DNA of 14,226 nt. Source: an uncultured Methylobacillus sp. (GTDB lineage: Bacteria; Pseudomonadota; Gammaproteobacteria; Burkholderiales; Methylophilaceae). This document shows positions 13,681 through 14,226 of the stretch, in pieces. A model generated the notes under the pieces. The model was given only the letters and a program-made list of their open reading frames with translations. It was not told the origin of the DNA and searched no databases. How positions within the stretch are numbered: position 1 is the first letter of the stretch; each line of letters begins with the position of its first letter. The DNA lies in assembly GCA_946481235.1 (NCBI GenBank), contig CAMLME010000031.1, positions 1-14,226 on the forward strand, given 5' to 3'. The translations under genes and the position numbers were made by a program.

Positions 13681-13696
13681 CTAAAGCATAAGCATC

Positions 13697-14226
13697 ATGG
13701 CCCAATACGTAATGTCGATGCTCCGCGTGAGCAAGGTCGTGCCGCCCAAGCGGCAAATCATCAAGGATATTTCCCTTTCGTTCTTCCCCGGCGCCAAGAT
13801 CGGCCTGCTCGGCCTCAACGGCTCCGGAAAATCCACGGTGCTGCGCATCATGGCCGGCGTGGACAAGGAATTCGAAGGCGAAGTGCAATGGCAACCGGGC
13901 ATCTCCATCGGTTACCTGCCGCAGGAACCGGAACTCGATCCGGCCAAGACGGTGCGCCAGGAAGTCGAATCCGGCATGGGCGAGGTGATGCAAGCCCAAG
14001 CCAAGCTGGATGAAATCTATGCCGCCTATGCGGAACCTGATGCCGATTTCGACAAGCTCGCAGAAGAGCAGGCAAAGTATGAAAACATCCTCGCTGCCAG
14101 CGGCGCAGACGTGGGAACCCAACTGGAGATCGCGGCTGACGCGCTGCGCCTGCCGGATTGGGATGCGAAGATCGAACATCTGTCCGGCGGCGAAAAGCGC
14201 CGCGTCGCGCTGTGCAAGCTGCTGCT
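13697..14226 (+). CDS. ettA: Energy-dependent translational throttle protein EttA (N-terminal part; cut by window edge)
   Basis: An ABC-F ATPase that binds the ribosomal E site and couples translation to the cell's energy state. The visible 176 residues begin MAQYVMSMLRVSKVVPPKRQ, the conserved EttA opening. They contain the Walker A GLNGSGKST (Gly39-Thr47, Lys45), IGYLPQEPELDP after the first strand pairs, the RLPDWDAKI segment, and the ABC signature LSGGEKRRVALC just before the edge. The first Walker B and the second ATPase half lie beyond the window. The start is fixed by homology; only weak purine-rich sequence precedes it. It lies 75 bases after the REC-ATPase gene on the same strand, but its housekeeping role makes a functional link unlikely. 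Confidence 0.95.
   Translation, partial: MAQYVMSMLRVSKVVPPKRQIIKDISLSFFPGAKIGLLGLNGSGKSTVLRIMAGVDKEFEGEVQWQPGISIGYLPQEPELDPAKTVRQEVESGMGEVMQAQAKLDEIYAAYAEPDADFDKLAEEQAKYENILAASGADVGTQLEIAADALRLPDWDAKIEHLSGGEKRRVALCKLL

Noticed and set aside
13622..13696. Intrinsic terminator after the REC-ATPase gene
   Set aside because: The only stem (13661-13680) is AT-rich and not followed by a run of T; it fits a -10 region as well or better.
1..14226. CRISPR arrays, tRNA or rRNA genes, transposase or integrase genes
   Set aside because: No regularly spaced direct repeats, cloverleaf-type sequence or recombinase motif was seen on either strand.

Overview
The window reads as chromosomal DNA of a Gram-negative proteobacterium, most likely a betaproteobacterium. 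This is inferred from the close match of the edge genes (rep helicase, ettA) to their proteobacterial counterparts, the moderately high GC content and the style of the signalling genes; no rRNA or other decisive marker is present. Two housekeeping genes, both cut by the window edges, frame a long signalling island: rep on the minus strand (1-661) and ettA on the plus strand (13697-14226).

Between rep and the island (about 660-1144) there is no credible gene. It holds a compact 284-bp structured element (661-944) with near-perfect 24-bp terminal inverted repeats enclosing two further long hairpins. The element ends exactly at the rep start codon. After it come a small hairpin and an AT-rich stretch that may carry the promoter of the island.

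From 1145 to 13621 nine genes run in one direction with gaps of 2-91 bases, so they probably form one operon. In order: (1) a REC-ANTAR response regulator, predicted to act on RNA by antitermination; (2) a 1015-residue globin-PAS-GGDEF-EAL-REC-PAS protein that should make and/or break c-di-GMP; (3) an HDOD protein; (4) a GAF-PAS histidine kinase; (5) a REC-HD-GYP protein; (6) a single-domain REC protein with a coiled tail; (7) an MglA-type small GTPase; (8) a second histidine kinase with an unrecognised N-terminus; (9) a REC domain fused to a GspE/PilB-type secretion or pilus ATPase.

A plausible reading is a gas/redox-responsive circuit. The globin protein sets c-di-GMP, the two related kinases phosphorylate four RpfG-like REC domains, and the output falls on a REC-gated type IV pilus/type II secretion-type motor ATPase together with an MglA polarity GTPase. 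No pilin, inner-membrane platform, MglB or flagellar gene lies in the window, so the physical machine controlled is unknown. The most interesting features are the REC-ATPase fusion, the six-domain globin protein with Phe where the haem-pocket Tyr is expected, the altered metal-site residue in the HD-GYP protein, and the structured element at rep.
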